64,000 bases of DNA, from assembly GCF_012641475.1 (NCBI RefSeq), contig NZ_JABAIL010000006.1, positions 310,001 through 374,000 of the forward strand, written 5' to 3'. Shown one piece after another: positions 8,946 to 21,300 of this stretch. A program made the position numbers and the translations under genes. Origin of the DNA: Flammeovirga agarivorans (lineage in GTDB: Bacteria; Bacteroidota; Bacteroidia; Cytophagales; Flammeovirgaceae). The notes beneath the pieces are model-generated. The model was not told the DNA's origin. It worked only from the letters and a program-made list of their open reading frames with translations, and ran no database searches. The first letter of the stretch is position 1. Every line of letters begins with the position of its first letter.

Positions 8946-11900
8946 ATGAAAACAAAACAACTACTTTTCTTCAAGCTAATATTTTTCATTATTTATTTTT
9001 TACCACTAGACAAAGCTTTTGGTACTTACAACTATGATAATAATTCGATTTACCCCTCAGCAACGTCTTCTGCTGTTAGAGATATTTACTCTAGGAATGG
9101 CACTTATACTTTGGAAGCAACAGATGCTTTTTCATTAAACTCTAATGGAGTAGGAAGTTATACTAATGCACAAAGTGGAGATGTATTGCATATCCTTAAA
9201 GATTCTTATTATACAATCACCCAAGACAATCATCTTTTTTCTAAAGTAATTATAGAAGAAGGAGGAACGTTAAGAGTTGGAAAAACTACCGGGCATAATT
9301 TTACCATAATTGAAGGAACAGGAATTTTATTTCTTAGTGGTGATAGTGATCAAATAATAAATCTTCCACAAGGTGATGGAAAGCTGACTGAAGAGGGGTT
9401 CTATCAATATAACACCTTAACAGGAAAAGGAGGAACTGTAGTTTTTGAAGGAGATCAAGATATACAAGTTGATGCTACAGTAAATGAATTGAGTAACATT
9501 ATCGTCAATATTGGAGAAACAAATACTTTATTCCTACAAAGTATTACACTAAATGGAAATTTGATGATCAATAAAGGGATTGTTAGTTTTGGTTCCTTTA
9601 ATGATTCTGACCAATGGAATTTAGGAGCAGCTCAAAACCTTACAATATTTCAGGACTTAAGTATATCATCAGCGGCTCAGTTTATTCAAAACTCGAATGA
9701 TAACACTTTTAATCACTCTATTGAATCATATGGAAATATAACAATAGATGGTAATGTGACGTTACCCAATGTCAATCTAAAAGCATTGAATCAAGAAATA
9801 GATCAGAACGAGAAAGCTAGTCAATTATTTCTATTTAATGAGTATACTACATTTCGTTATTTAAATATCAACAAGCCTATTACCTCTACTTTAAAACTTG
9901 AAGCAAGTAGTAATGGAATGCTAACGTTAAATACTGATGGGTATGCCTTAGACTTACAATCTGGTACTTTAGAGATTGGTAAAGGGATTTCTTATGATTT
10001 ATCAGGGGCAAATTATACAATACCCACAGGAAGTGAGGTGATTGTGTCAAATGGAGGAGAATTAATTAAGTCAGGAGTAAATGCTTTTTACCTAGAAGGT
10101 AAACTTAGCGTACAAGGTGGACTGGTAGATATTCAGACTGTTGTTCCGAGTGGAATTACATTAAGAGAAAAAGGAATACTGGAAGTAAATAATGGCACCT
10201 TAAAAGCCGTAGCCATTCGACCTACTATTGCTTCAGCAATCTCTTTGCATAGAGGTTCATTTGTGCAGAACGGAGGCACAGTAATATTGGGTAAAAATGC
10301 CCAAGGTATACAGAGTTTCCATACCTTAAATTTACCGTTTGCAGACAATTCATTCGAAGTTCATAATGGTGGTATTCTTAATGTGTATGCTCAATCTGGG
10401 TGGGGGATTCATATCGGTTCAGATCCAGAAAATGTAAAAGTGGATGGTGGGGAAATCAATATCTATGTGGCAGAAACGCCGAATGATTTCGATCCTAATG
10501 TTGCTACTCCAGATTATCCAACGTTTATTGTCAATTCGAGTTCTCCGTTATATGATGTTGCTTCATATTACCAAAAAAGTGATTCAGATAGCTATACAAA
10601 TTATGGCAGAGTAAAATTAGATACTGCTTCATTTTTTAATGGAGACAAGACGATTATATCTTCAGAGGCGAACCATTTAGAAATAAAAGGATCTCTATCT
10701 TTAAATACTTACTTCGATGGTAATAACAAAGACTTATTTATCTATAAAGATCTTCACCTTAATATTTTAGATGCCATTGTATATACTGGGACATTAAGGT
10801 CAACCAATGAATCAAAGTACTTTAAGTCAACTGTCAATTGGTTAAATTTTGTAGGGAATGAAAACTCAATTCTAAATATTAATTATGAAGTTGAGGAAGA
10901 TATAAAGGCTGATCTAACGAACATATCTTTTGGAAATTTCAGAATAAATAAAGATTCTCGTGATGTAAAAGTGACTTTACAAGCAGACCCTAGTTTTTCT
11001 ATATCTGTCAATACTGAAGCTAATTTTGCGAATACGCCGGTAGATAAAGTAGGACATGGATTAATCCCGAAAGATAAAAATGGAAACCCTGTTAATGGAA
11101 CGGATGGCTCAGGTTATGATAAAGGAGAGCGATTCGAAGATTACTCTAACCTCGTAGATTTTGAAGGAGATTTTGAACTTTTAGAAGGTACTTTCGACCA
11201 TAGAAATTATTCAGTAAGGATGTTTAGAGAAGGTGCACAAGTTAAAAATTATGGTGTTTTTGGCCTCTACTCAGGTCAATCTTCATTAGAGGATACAGAA
11301 GGAACATTTGGTGTGCAGGCGCTCTTAAAATTTAGGGAGGGAGACATCACTTTGGAAACGAGTCAGAACTCAGAATTTGGGAATGTAAGAATCTTTTTAG
11401 AAGATCATACTTTATCATTAACCAGTGATGTTAAAATAAATAGGATACAGTATGTATCAGGTACTGTAGACCTATCAAATCATCAGTTGACTATTGACAG
11501 AATGAGGTTCGATCGTTCATTGAATAGCTATTGTAAAGACCTTAGTGATCCAGATTATGATCCTGCTTGTATCGCTGAAAAAGTACCAACCTTTGGTATT
11601 TCTAAATTAGTAAAAGGTAGTGAAAGCTGGAAAACGATCAATTATCATAATTTCTTTGTGACGGATGGGAAACCTTCCAGTGGTGGTTTAAAAATTAAAG
11701 TAGATAATTTTGATCGACTCCATAAGATGTTGACAAGGATCTATACTGATGAGAAATCATATCACTTCACGAATAATTCAAATTATATTGCTCAAGCGAT
11801 TACTACATCAAATAGTCGAGAGTTATGGCGTTCTTTATTATTTCCTGTAGGAATAAAAGACAATGGAAATCTCTATTACACTCCAGCTTTATTGCATCTA

Positions 11901-14900
11901 GAAAATGGCCCTGTAGAGATTACGAATACAGGGTATGTTTCTGTACGACCTGCTTTGGGTATTCTTCCAACAGCTGGTAGTGATCCATCCAATGAGTTGT
12001 TAAATATCTATTGGAATGTAGAAAAGCATGATTTTACAAATAATACAGCACTACCAAAAGTCAATTGGTTCTTTAGTATTTCAAATGATTTTGCTTCTGG
12101 GAACAATCCATTTACACAATCTGGAAACAACTTAACCAAAATGGATCTTGAAGATAGAGTACCAGGAAAAGTATTGAACGGAGATGACTATATCAGACAA
12201 ATCAACAATGATGTTATAAGTGCCTATCAAAGAAAAGGGTTTGCTGCTCCAACTTATAATAGTGATAATCATATCGTCTCAGGGCATATTCAGCAAAATG
12301 TACTTTTGCAATCAGAATATGATAACGGAAGTGCGTTTAATCCATCATCAACAGATGAAGATAAGGTGTATGCGGGTAAGTTAGTCTTCGAGTTTGAAAA
12401 AGATTATGATGCTACGAATGGACGATTTTACTTAGAAAATGCAAATTATACTGTAGGTCCTGAATCTGCTTTTAATGGATATCCGGGGATATACGTTTAT
12501 CAGAATAAACTATCTGAAAGTGGTGGAAAATATAGTTATCATTATAATGATGGAGAAGGGAGTAATACTTGGGACAATATTTTAAATTGGTATGTATTAG
12601 AAGAATCATCACAGACTTTATCACAAGCATATACTATCCCAAGTTTAAATGACGTAGCCATCTTGGGAACAGAAGAAAAGTACACTATTGTTAGTGGAGC
12701 AATGACAGAAACAGTTCCAAGTACAACAAAAAGTTTCACCACAAGCTATGAAGGCGTTGATATCGAATTAGCACAATTGATTTTCAATCATTCTACTTTA
12801 AGAAGAAGTGCCTTGAAAATTAAAGGAGCGGATTTAAAAATCGGAAAAGTGGTTGGCTCTGGAGAAATTGAACTGGACTTTGGAGCAGATAAAGAAGATA
12901 CTTTCTATCGTCCACAATTAATAGGAGATTTTGGAGACTGGGCAGCCAACGAAAAAAGTATTCTTAAAATTACTCTGCCTAAAGAATTAAAAGATGATGA
13001 TGATCCTAGTTTAGGGTACAATAGAGTAGATATTGGTACGCAACGCTTGACAGAAATTGAATTGTATGATTTGCCAAAACTTCCATATGTTGAGATTCAC
13101 TCTGGTGCAGGATATTTTACTGAGGATTTACGAGCATATCAACTTGATATTTATTCTAACGCCACTGTACTTGTAAGAGCAGATTATGAAAATGGAGATA
13201 TTACCGCTGATAATAATATTCGTTTAAATAATAATGGTGCATTGATTTTCCAAAAGGGAGGAAACTTTGATAGAACAGTAAAAACTGGTGGAATTATCAG
13301 TACACTTACAACGTATAACAATGGTAATAACGAGAGAAACTACAATCATATTTATGTTGAACAGGGAGAAATAAGTACTGGAACACCTCGTCAACATCAG
13401 TTATATGTTTCTGGGAATATTGCTTTAGCAGATATTGTAAATTTTGATTTATTTGGAGCAGGGAATGATTTATGGACACCTTACATTATAGGAAACAATC
13501 AGCAGGTAGATTTTGAATATGATCCTGAAAATATTCCTCAAGTGATAGCTGATTCCGCTAATGTATCGAAGGTGAGTTTATATTTTGATGGAGAGACCGA
13601 CGGAAAACTAACACATGCTGATAATGAATATAGGATTCTTCCTGAATTCTATGATATCGTGATGAATAAGTCGAAATCCACCAAGTTTACTATTGAAAGA
13701 GGGTTTAATTTAGCAAAACATAGTCAGGGTAATAAAGCAGAAAAACCACTTCAATTAGTTAGTGGGGAGCTAAAATTTGATCTTAAATTATTGACAGATC
13801 AAGCTGTTTTGGGAAATCCAACGGATCAAAACCTAAATATTGATGTCAACACAGGTGGAGAAGAATTTTATATAGCCTCAGATGCAAAATTGACGCTTGG
13901 TAATGCATCGACAATTTCTGTTTCCTCTATAGAAGAAATGGGTGGAGGTATTTTATTAGACGGAACATTGGAAGTCATTGATGGTGGAGTGGCAAGGGTA
14001 TACAATGGAAGTCAAACTAGTAATAATTATATTAGTTATGGTAGTTCTGGATCTGCAAGAATTAATATTTTGGAAGGAGCTGCGTTGATAGTAGGTTCAC
14101 AATTACGACGACAATTGTCAAGTGAGAGAGGTACGATTACCCTTTATCAAGAAGGTGGGAAAATTGAAATTGGTGGACAAGATATTCCTGATGAATTAAG
14201 GGGTAGAGCTATTTTAGAGATAGTCGATGAAGGAGCTATTCAACTTAACTATGATGTAACAACCTTAGATGGAAATCTGAATTACTTCAAACTAAAAGGT
14301 TCAGAATCATATGATTCAAATCAAGTGAGTTTATTGTTTACTCCGAATTCTCCATCTTTAAGTTATTTCTTTAAAGACAATACGATAACGACTCCATCTA
14401 GATTTATTATTGAAGGAGTTTCGGGGAAAGATTTTATGATCAATTCTTCTCTTCCTTTAGGAAATACAGATATTATCAATGGGCATGTAGGGGTTATCAC
14501 TAATGACCTTTCTTTCTATGGTAATTTGATGATCAATGAAGATGTAATCTTTAATCAGCATGAAATGAATATTTCTTTTTATGGGAATATTTATAATAGT
14601 GGTACTTACACTGGCAATAGTAAAACAGCCAATTTTATTGGAGGAAAGCCACAATACTTAGGTGATTACAATGCTGTAAATTCAGGGAAAAAAGGGAGTT
14701 ATAACTTTGGTCATGTTCACCTAAACGGATCAAATACAGACTTAGTAGTTCAATATGGAAAACAACAGAATAATGCAGATGGGGTAACTGTTGAAGGGAA
14801 CTTAGTAATAGAAGGAGAGGCGGATATAGTATTGGATATTCCTCTAAGCTTGGAAAGAAACCTATTAATTCATGAAGGATCTTCAATAGAAGGAACTTCT

Positions 14901-17900
14901 GCAATTGCTTTTGAAGGTACAGAATTACAGGAACTTTATTCCGAGAATGGAGTGATAGAAAACTTGATCATCAATAATGAACATGATGTACATATTCAAG
15001 ACCCGAACAATGAAACATTGTTTTTAAAGTTGTCTATAAATGGTGATTTAACGTTGGCTAAAGGGAATTTAGTGATCGATGAAAACTCACTTTATCTCGG
15101 AGAACAGGCCAACATTTTAGGAAGTGGCAACGGAAATAATAGAGGTGAATTTAATGCCTCAAGAATGTTGGTATTATCTGATAGAAATAGAGATGGTGGA
15201 GTGATCAAATTTATTGAAGCAGGTGATACGAATAACTTTTGTCTTCCAGTTGGTGTGTTAGGTAAATATACACCCATTGCCATCGACTTATCTTCCAATG
15301 TTATTGATGAAACGATAGGTATTGAGATAAAGTTATTAAACGAGAAGCCTGTAAAAGCGTATAGATCATTGGTTTACAATAATTCAGAATGGGTGAATAA
15401 TCCGGTGTCTTTTGAAAATTCGGATATTCTTAACTATGCTTGGTATATGGATATTGTAAAGACGGATGGTACAAAATTCAATTATGATCAATTACCGACT
15501 TTAGATTTTGATGTCACTTTCTATTATGATGTGAATGACGTAGAGAATGATGAATCTAAATATTTACCTGCTATTAGTATTGGTAGTGGTTTTAAGAACT
15601 TCACAACCGATGAGGTGAATACTACAGACCACTCGGCTAAGATTTTAATAAATAATACCTTAATAGAATACTTTGATAACATCAATGGTGTCAATGAGTT
15701 TAGTGCATTAATCGCTGTAGGTGATCCTGACCATATTGCTTCTACGGTACCTATTTATCGATCAAAAAATGTAGCAGTATCTCCAACGGAAGAAAATTGG
15801 GATGATGCTTCAATTTGGGAAGTGAATTTAATTGGCGGTCATAATAGCGATGAAGAGGGTAATAATGCCTGGTTAAACACTACATCTTATCCTGACGGTG
15901 GACCTATTGTTATTATCCAAAGAGGAACAAAAGTAAAATTAGACCTTGAAACGGTCATTTCCGAGTTAATTATTGAGGGGAACAACGATAGTTACCCTGC
16001 CGGTGAATTTATTGTGGAAAGTAACACTGATAAATCTGACGTAAATAACTCAATAGTAGGTAATATTTCTGGTCAGGGAATTCTTGTGATGAGAACAGAT
16101 AATATTCTTGATGATAATTGGACAGAATTCTTAACTATCAATAATGGCAGTTTAGTACTGGAGAAGAATGATTTTCAAGATAATTATTTCTTTCATGGTG
16201 GATTATTTAATGAATCGGATATTACAGATATGCCAAATAATAAGTTGATTGCTATTTCCGCAATTAACGCAACTACATCCGGTATTTATTCTTTACAAAC
16301 TAAAGCCGCTGATGTAGAGGCAAAACAATCCTACCCAGTATATCATTTAAAAAACAATATAATGATAGGAGAAGGGGGTGTTACCGTTAATGAATATTCA
16401 GCGTTAGTAGTAGGCGATGATGGAGTCAATATTACTATGGAGACATCCACACTGAACTTAAAATCAAATTCAACACTAGCGTTAGCTGGAGGCTCTAAAA
16501 TAGTGGTGAATGGAACTTTCAATGTCGAAAGTGGTACTAGGATTTATTCTTATTCCAACAGTTCTGGAGTAGAACGAATTCTTGAGTTCAAAGAGGATAT
16601 TAATATCATTTCTGGAGTAGATTTGTCCGAAGATGCATTCACATTTGCATTAACGGGCAATGGCCAACAACAAATGATCAATGCGAATATTACAGGTAGT
16701 AATAGCTTAAGAAAGCTAGTAATTGATAATAACTATAACGAAAAGCTAAACAACCAAGCAGCAGTACACCTTTTACAAGAGATAAATGTCAATGATTTAG
16801 AATTGATTGATGGTATTTTAGATGTAAAAAATGGATTATTAAACCATATCGGAGATATCGCTATAGAGCCTGATGATATGATGAATACAATGGAATCTTA
16901 TATTGTTGGACTCGCAAAATTTAGGGTGCCAAGTGATCATAAAGAAAACACCTTTTTTCCGGTAGGTACCATTCAAGAATTCCACCCTATTGGTATTGGC
17001 AGACATGAGGTAAGACCGGGTGCAGGTGATGATAATTTTAGTAAGAACTTTCCCGGCAGTTATATCACTTGGGAAGTAGGTTTTACATCTGGAGCAGCTG
17101 ATTTGTTGATTCCGGATAATAGTATCAATGATGTTTATGAAGGATATTGGGAATTAAACCCTATCAACCTTTCAGCTTCGGAGAAATTTACAACTACCGT
17201 CAATTTTATTTATACAGGGAAATTAGACAAGAAAGGGGCTTCAGTAGAAGATTTAAGAATCTTGCATCAAGATATTGACAACATCAATAATATAAATAGT
17301 AACTGGAACTTCATAACTGGCGATTTAGATACGGAGCCTGAAGATATTACCACTTCAGGTTCCAATAACATTGTTCAATCTCAGCCAATTACATTTAATC
17401 ATTCTTCTAATTCTAGTGTTCGATGGAGTTCGAATACAAGGACAATGACAGAAATATCTACACCATCTAATGAAGATAATGTAATAACTGTAGCATCATT
17501 AGGGGAAGATTTACCAATTGAACTATCTCACTTTACTGCCTCGGCAAAAGAAGGAAAAGTGTATTTGGCTTGGCAAACACTTACAGAAATTAATAATAAA
17601 GGATTTGCCATTTATAGAACCAAGGATGGAAAAAATTATGAGAAGGTTGGATTTGTGGAAGGCTATGGCAATTCAAATGTAAAACTAGACTATAGTTTTG
17701 TGGATGAAGCTCCATACAGTGGTATTTCTTACTACCGATTAATTCAAAGTGATTTTGACGGAAGGTCTGAAAGCTTTGGTCCAGTTGAAGTGACGATAGG
17801 TAATAACGGTCCTCGAGAGATTACAGAAAATGCAGTGGTTATCTATCCTAATCCTTCGAATGGTGAAGATGTAAATATGGAGTTATATCAAATGGAAGGA

Positions 17901-18074
17901 ATCATCGAAATCAACCTAATAAATAATGAAGGTAAAATATTATCCACAGAGAGAATAAATACAGATTATTCAAGAAAGATGCTGATTAAAACATCTTCAT
18001 TGAAGTCGGGCATCTACTTTATAAAAGTAGTCAATGGCTTTGATAGAATCGTGAAGAAGTTGATCGTTCAATAA
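8946..18074 (+). CDS. Giant secreted surface protein, beta-helix repeats with type IX sorting domain
   Basis: A 3042-residue protein beginning with a signal peptide (about residues 1-26). Most of it is low in cysteine and rich in Gly, Asn, Asp, Thr and Ser, with repeated short strands such as IIEEGGTLRVG and LTLGNASTISV that suggest parallel beta-helices. The motifs NTWDNILNWY (near 1206) and ENWDDASIWE (near 2282), each followed by a buried Asp-x-Val/Ile turn, resemble starts of G8-like domains. Around residue 2855 the segment LPIELSHFTASAKEGKVYL begins an FN3-like domain often found just before the sorting tail. The C-terminus has the type IX type A pattern: YPNPSNG, then SGIYFIKV and a final KKLIVQ. 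It should be exported and attached to the cell surface or released. A role in adhesion or biofilm, or in holding polysaccharide, is possible; no catalytic motif was recognised. It is transcribed alone, ending in a terminator. Confidence 0.85.
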   Translation: MKTKQLLFFKLIFFIIYFLPLDKAFGTYNYDNNSIYPSATSSAVRDIYSRNGTYTLEATDAFSLNSNGVGSYTNAQSGDVLHILKDSYYTITQDNHLFSKVIIEEGGTLRVGKTTGHNFTIIEGTGILFLSGDSDQIINLPQGDGKLTEEGFYQYNTLTGKGGTVVFEGDQDIQVDATVNELSNIIVNIGETNTLFLQSITLNGNLMINKGIVSFGSFNDSDQWNLGAAQNLTIFQDLSISSAAQFIQNSNDNTFNHSIESYGNITIDGNVTLPNVNLKALNQEIDQNEKASQLFLFNEYTTFRYLNINKPITSTLKLEASSNGMLTLNTDGYALDLQSGTLEIGKGISYDLSGANYTIPTGSEVIVSNGGELIKSGVNAFYLEGKLSVQGGLVDIQTVVPSGITLREKGILEVNNGTLKAVAIRPTIASAISLHRGSFVQNGGTVILGKNAQGIQSFHTLNLPFADNSFEVHNGGILNVYAQSGWGIHIGSDPENVKVDGGEINIYVAETPNDFDPNVATPDYPTFIVNSSSPLYDVASYYQKSDSDSYTNYGRVKLDTASFFNGDKTIISSEANHLEIKGSLSLNTYFDGNNKDLFIYKDLHLNILDAIVYTGTLRSTNESKYFKSTVNWLNFVGNENSILNINYEVEEDIKADLTNISFGNFRINKDSRDVKVTLQADPSFSISVNTEANFANTPVDKVGHGLIPKDKNGNPVNGTDGSGYDKGERFEDYSNLVDFEGDFELLEGTFDHRNYSVRMFREGAQVKNYGVFGLYSGQSSLEDTEGTFGVQALLKFREGDITLETSQNSEFGNVRIFLEDHTLSLTSDVKINRIQYVSGTVDLSNHQLTIDRMRFDRSLNSYCKDLSDPDYDPACIAEKVPTFGISKLVKGSESWKTINYHNFFVTDGKPSSGGLKIKVDNFDRLHKMLTRIYTDEKSYHFTNNSNYIAQAITTSNSRELWRSLLFPVGIKDNGNLYYTPALLHLENGPVEITNTGYVSVRPALGILPTAGSDPSNELLNIYWNVEKHDFTNNTALPKVNWFFSISNDFASGNNPFTQSGNNLTKMDLEDRVPGKVLNGDDYIRQINNDVISAYQRKGFAAPTYNSDNHIVSGHIQQNVLLQSEYDNGSAFNPSSTDEDKVYAGKLVFEFEKDYDATNGRFYLENANYTVGPESAFNGYPGIYVYQNKLSESGGKYSYHYNDGEGSNTWDNILNWYVLEESSQTLSQAYTIPSLNDVAILGTEEKYTIVSGAMTETVPSTTKSFTTSYEGVDIELAQLIFNHSTLRRSALKIKGADLKIGKVVGSGEIELDFGADKEDTFYRPQLIGDFGDWAANEKSILKITLPKELKDDDDPSLGYNRVDIGTQRLTEIELYDLPKLPYVEIHSGAGYFTEDLRAYQLDIYSNATVLVRADYENGDITADNNIRLNNNGALIFQKGGNFDRTVKTGGIISTLTTYNNGNNERNYNHIYVEQGEISTGTPRQHQLYVSGNIALADIVNFDLFGAGNDLWTPYIIGNNQQVDFEYDPENIPQVIADSANVSKVSLYFDGETDGKLTHADNEYRILPEFYDIVMNKSKSTKFTIERGFNLAKHSQGNKAEKPLQLVSGELKFDLKLLTDQAVLGNPTDQNLNIDVNTGGEEFYIASDAKLTLGNASTISVSSIEEMGGGILLDGTLEVIDGGVARVYNGSQTSNNYISYGSSGSARINILEGAALIVGSQLRRQLSSERGTITLYQEGGKIEIGGQDIPDELRGRAILEIVDEGAIQLNYDVTTLDGNLNYFKLKGSESYDSNQVSLLFTPNSPSLSYFFKDNTITTPSRFIIEGVSGKDFMINSSLPLGNTDIINGHVGVITNDLSFYGNLMINEDVIFNQHEMNISFYGNIYNSGTYTGNSKTANFIGGKPQYLGDYNAVNSGKKGSYNFGHVHLNGSNTDLVVQYGKQQNNADGVTVEGNLVIEGEADIVLDIPLSLERNLLIHEGSSIEGTSAIAFEGTELQELYSENGVIENLIINNEHDVHIQDPNNETLFLKLSINGDLTLAKGNLVIDENSLYLGEQANILGSGNGNNRGEFNASRMLVLSDRNRDGGVIKFIEAGDTNNFCLPVGVLGKYTPIAIDLSSNVIDETIGIEIKLLNEKPVKAYRSLVYNNSEWVNNPVSFENSDILNYAWYMDIVKTDGTKFNYDQLPTLDFDVTFYYDVNDVENDESKYLPAISIGSGFKNFTTDEVNTTDHSAKILINNTLIEYFDNINGVNEFSALIAVGDPDHIASTVPIYRSKNVAVSPTEENWDDASIWEVNLIGGHNSDEEGNNAWLNTTSYPDGGPIVIIQRGTKVKLDLETVISELIIEGNNDSYPAGEFIVESNTDKSDVNNSIVGNISGQGILVMRTDNILDDNWTEFLTINNGSLVLEKNDFQDNYFFHGGLFNESDITDMPNNKLIAISAINATTSGIYSLQTKAADVEAKQSYPVYHLKNNIMIGEGGVTVNEYSALVVGDDGVNITMETSTLNLKSNSTLALAGGSKIVVNGTFNVESGTRIYSYSNSSGVERILEFKEDINIISGVDLSEDAFTFALTGNGQQQMINANITGSNSLRKLVIDNNYNEKLNNQAAVHLLQEINVNDLELIDGILDVKNGLLNHIGDIAIEPDDMMNTMESYIVGLAKFRVPSDHKENTFFPVGTIQEFHPIGIGRHEVRPGAGDDNFSKNFPGSYITWEVGFTSGAADLLIPDNSINDVYEGYWELNPINLSASEKFTTTVNFIYTGKLDKKGASVEDLRILHQDIDNINNINSNWNFITGDLDTEPEDITTSGSNNIVQSQPITFNHSSNSSVRWSSNTRTMTEISTPSNEDNVITVASLGEDLPIELSHFTASAKEGKVYLAWQTLTEINNKGFAIYRTKDGKNYEKVGFVEGYGNSNVKLDYSFVDEAPYSGISYYRLIQSDFDGRSESFGPVEVTIGNNGPREITENAVVIYPNPSNGEDVNMELYQMEGIIEINLINNEGKILSTERINTDYSRKMLIKTSSLKSGIYFIKVVNGFDRIVKKLIVQ

Positions 18075-18106
18075 ACGTGATGCTTTGATGACGATTAAAT
18101 ATCACT

Positions 18107-18140
18107 CAAAAAAGGAGTACGATGAAAGTATTCCTTTTTT
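18107..18140 (+). terminator. Terminator after the giant surface protein
   Basis: AAAAAAGGAGTAC and GTATTCCTTTTTT pair with one G:U, and the second arm runs into T's. It lies about 35 bases after the stop codon. Confidence 0.75.
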
Positions 18141-18355
18141 GTCCATAAATAATAAGTGAATTACATAAATACTTATTATTTTTAGGAGAGATTATGTAAT
18201 GAAAATATAACTATCCATTGAAATGAAATCTACCCTAGTTATGTTTTTTGTCTTATAGTAAATGTTTAGAACCAAGAAGAGAAAAATAGGCTTTTTATTA
18301 AAATCACTTGTTTTCTTGAATGCATTCTAAATAGTAAATGAGTTTATGTATTGTT

Positions 18356-21300
18356 ATGAAGTATATATATCAAGTAATTTTTTTAGTACTTTATTTACTA
18401 ACACCTATTAATAGTCTTGGAGTTGAAAACTTTGAAATCCAAAAGTTGACAGTTTCCCAGGGATTAGCCCATTCTGATGTTAGAGGAATCTGTCAGGATG
18501 ACTATGGTTTTTTATGGATTGCGACTCTAAAAGGGTTGAGTATGTTTAATGGTAAAGAGGTCACCAATTTTCAATACAACCAATTCAATAAAAGTGATTT
18601 TCCCACCAATAGAATTATTGCTATGAAGAAAGGGAAAGGTCCTTACTTATACCTACTACTAGAAAATCATGGTATCTCAATTTTCAATACAGACGATTAC
18701 ACCATAAAAAATTTCCATCTTTTAAATGACAAGGACAATGTGAATCTATTGGATTTAAGGACAATGTCATTGCTCTACATGGATGGCTATGGTGATAAAC
18801 TATTTTTAGCTTCAAGAAAAGGATTTGTCTATCAAGTGAACCTTGATGCTAATGGTAAGCCTGTACAAATCGAGAAGTTGAAAATCATCAATGACTTGAC
18901 AAAAAAAGATTATAGAATTCGAAGTATTCTAGCAGATGATGATGGTAATTTATGGGTTTGTTCAAGAAATGGTCTTTACTTAAGACAGAAAGGAGATGAC
19001 ATTAAGAAGGTGAATTTCAAAAATAAAAATATCACCGATCTAAAAAAGATCTTCAAAATAAATAAGGATAACTATTTAATTGGTACAAACCAATCGGCCT
19101 ATAAATTTAACCTGAAGACAGGAAATGTTAAGAGGATACTTGCCAACAAAAAAATCAACGAAGTAACCGGTTTCTTAAAAAGAGAAAACAATGAACTTTG
19201 GATTGGTACAAATAACGGCATCTGGATTAAACCAGAACATGGTAAACCAAGACATCTGATCCCTGATGAATCGTCTATGGTGAATAGAATTTCAGTATTA
19301 TACAAGGATAACTCGAACTCTCTTTGGATCGGCTGTAATGCTATTGGAGTAAGATATATCAACACCAAAAGCCAAGTAGTTGATAATATCCCTTTAAAAA
19401 CCGGACAGGAAGATGGTATAAAGAAAGGGTTCATCACAAGCATTAGTAAGATTGATAATTATTTATTGATCGGAAGTATGGATACTGATTTATACTTCTA
19501 TGACTTGAATAAAAAAGAGTTTACTACTTCTAGGGTTTTTAATAATAGTAATTTTGTTACAAAAATTTTAGTCACAAAAGACCGTAGAATTTGGATTGGT
19601 ACAAGAAATAATGGCCTAAAGGTATCGAAAAAACCATTTACTTCTATCGCAGATTTAGAATGGATAAATGCGAGAAATGAAATAAAAAATGCAGAGAAAG
19701 TAAGAGGTAAGATATCGTATATACAAGATCTATTTGAAGATAAGTACAACAATCTTTGGGTAAGTAGTCATGATCTACCTCTATTTAGATACAACATCTC
19801 AGAGAAAACAGTTCAGTTGTACGAAGGGTACGATAATAATGAAATTCAGGTATCCAATCTTTACTATGAACCCACAAAAGATCTGATTTGGTTAAGTACA
19901 ATGAACTACGGTTTATTTAGGTTGACGGTAGAAAATGATAAAATTAAGTCTACTAGACATTATAAAAGTAACCTAAATGATGCAACAACTATATCATCAA
20001 ATTATACCTGGTCGGTAGTAAGAGACTTTAATGATAAGATATGGGTAGGAACCATTGGTGGTGGGTTGAACCTTTTAAAAGATGAGGAAAAAGGGATATT
20101 CGAAAAGTTAAATGCGACGAATTCGGATAGTGATATTGAATGTTTATTAGTGGATGCTATTCAGAAAAAGATCTGGTATGCAGGAGGTACAATTGCCAGT
20201 TACGACCCTCAAACGAAAGAAAATATTATCTACTCTAGAGTGGATGGGGTAAAAAATGAAAATGGTTTTAAAGTAGGAGCAGATTACCTTGCAGAAGATG
20301 GTATTATGTATTTCGGTGGTGTCGAAAACCTCTCATTTATTGATCCAAATAAATTAATACACAATAATTTTAATCCGACGATAAACCTTACAAGCCTGAG
20401 TGTTAATGAATCGCCTGTACATATTGGTCAAGAAGTAGATGGTAGAGTTATTTTGGAGAAAGGACTGCATATTACAGATAAGTTTGTTTTGGGTCCTGAT
20501 CAGAAAAACTTTAATATCAGCTTTATTGCTATTTACCCTTCAGCGGTGAATCAGGTAGAGTATCAGTATAAACTTGAAGGTTATGATAGTCATTGGATTC
20601 GAGTAAATAAAGGGGAAAATAAGGTCTATTTCTCCAATTTACCTTCTGGAGAATATACTTTTAATGTACGAACTAGAATCAGTAACGGCGAATGGTCTAT
20701 ACCTGCAACTGTAAAAATAAAAATTGAAAAACCTTTCTGGAAGCAATGGTATTTTATCCTCACTTTGATCATTGTGGTTATGGTCATCCTTGTGATCATC
20801 AACATTAATTATCTAAGACAACAGAAACTAGCTCATAAATTGGAAATCACTGAGTTAGAAAGAGAAAAAGACCAAGAATTAATTGATCAGAAACTGAAAT
20901 TCTATACTAATATCAGTCATGAATTAAGAACACCTTTAACTTTAATGAAGGGACCTCTAGAGGATTTAGTTTCTAATCATTCTATCAGATCATCTTTAAG
21001 AGAAAAAGTACTATTGGCTTATAATCAGACAAATAAGCTATTGGATTTGGTGAATCAACTCCTTGATTTTAGAAAGATTGAGAATGAAAAAATTCAGCTA
21101 AACCTTCAGAATGGTAACTTCTATGACTTTATTCATGAGATATTTACCACCTTTAATTATAAAGCCAAATCGAAGCAAATAGATTACAAGTTTACATCGA
21201 AAAAAGGAGACTATATCATGGCCTTTGATAAAAGTAAGATGGAAACTGTGTTTATGAACCTATTTTCGAATGCTTTTAAATTTACTGAGGAAGGAGGTGC

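Noticed and set aside
14635-14904. Leu-rich minus-strand ORF within the giant surface protein
   Set aside because: Antisense of a beta-helix repeat region; the Leu richness comes from codons of the plus-strand gene.
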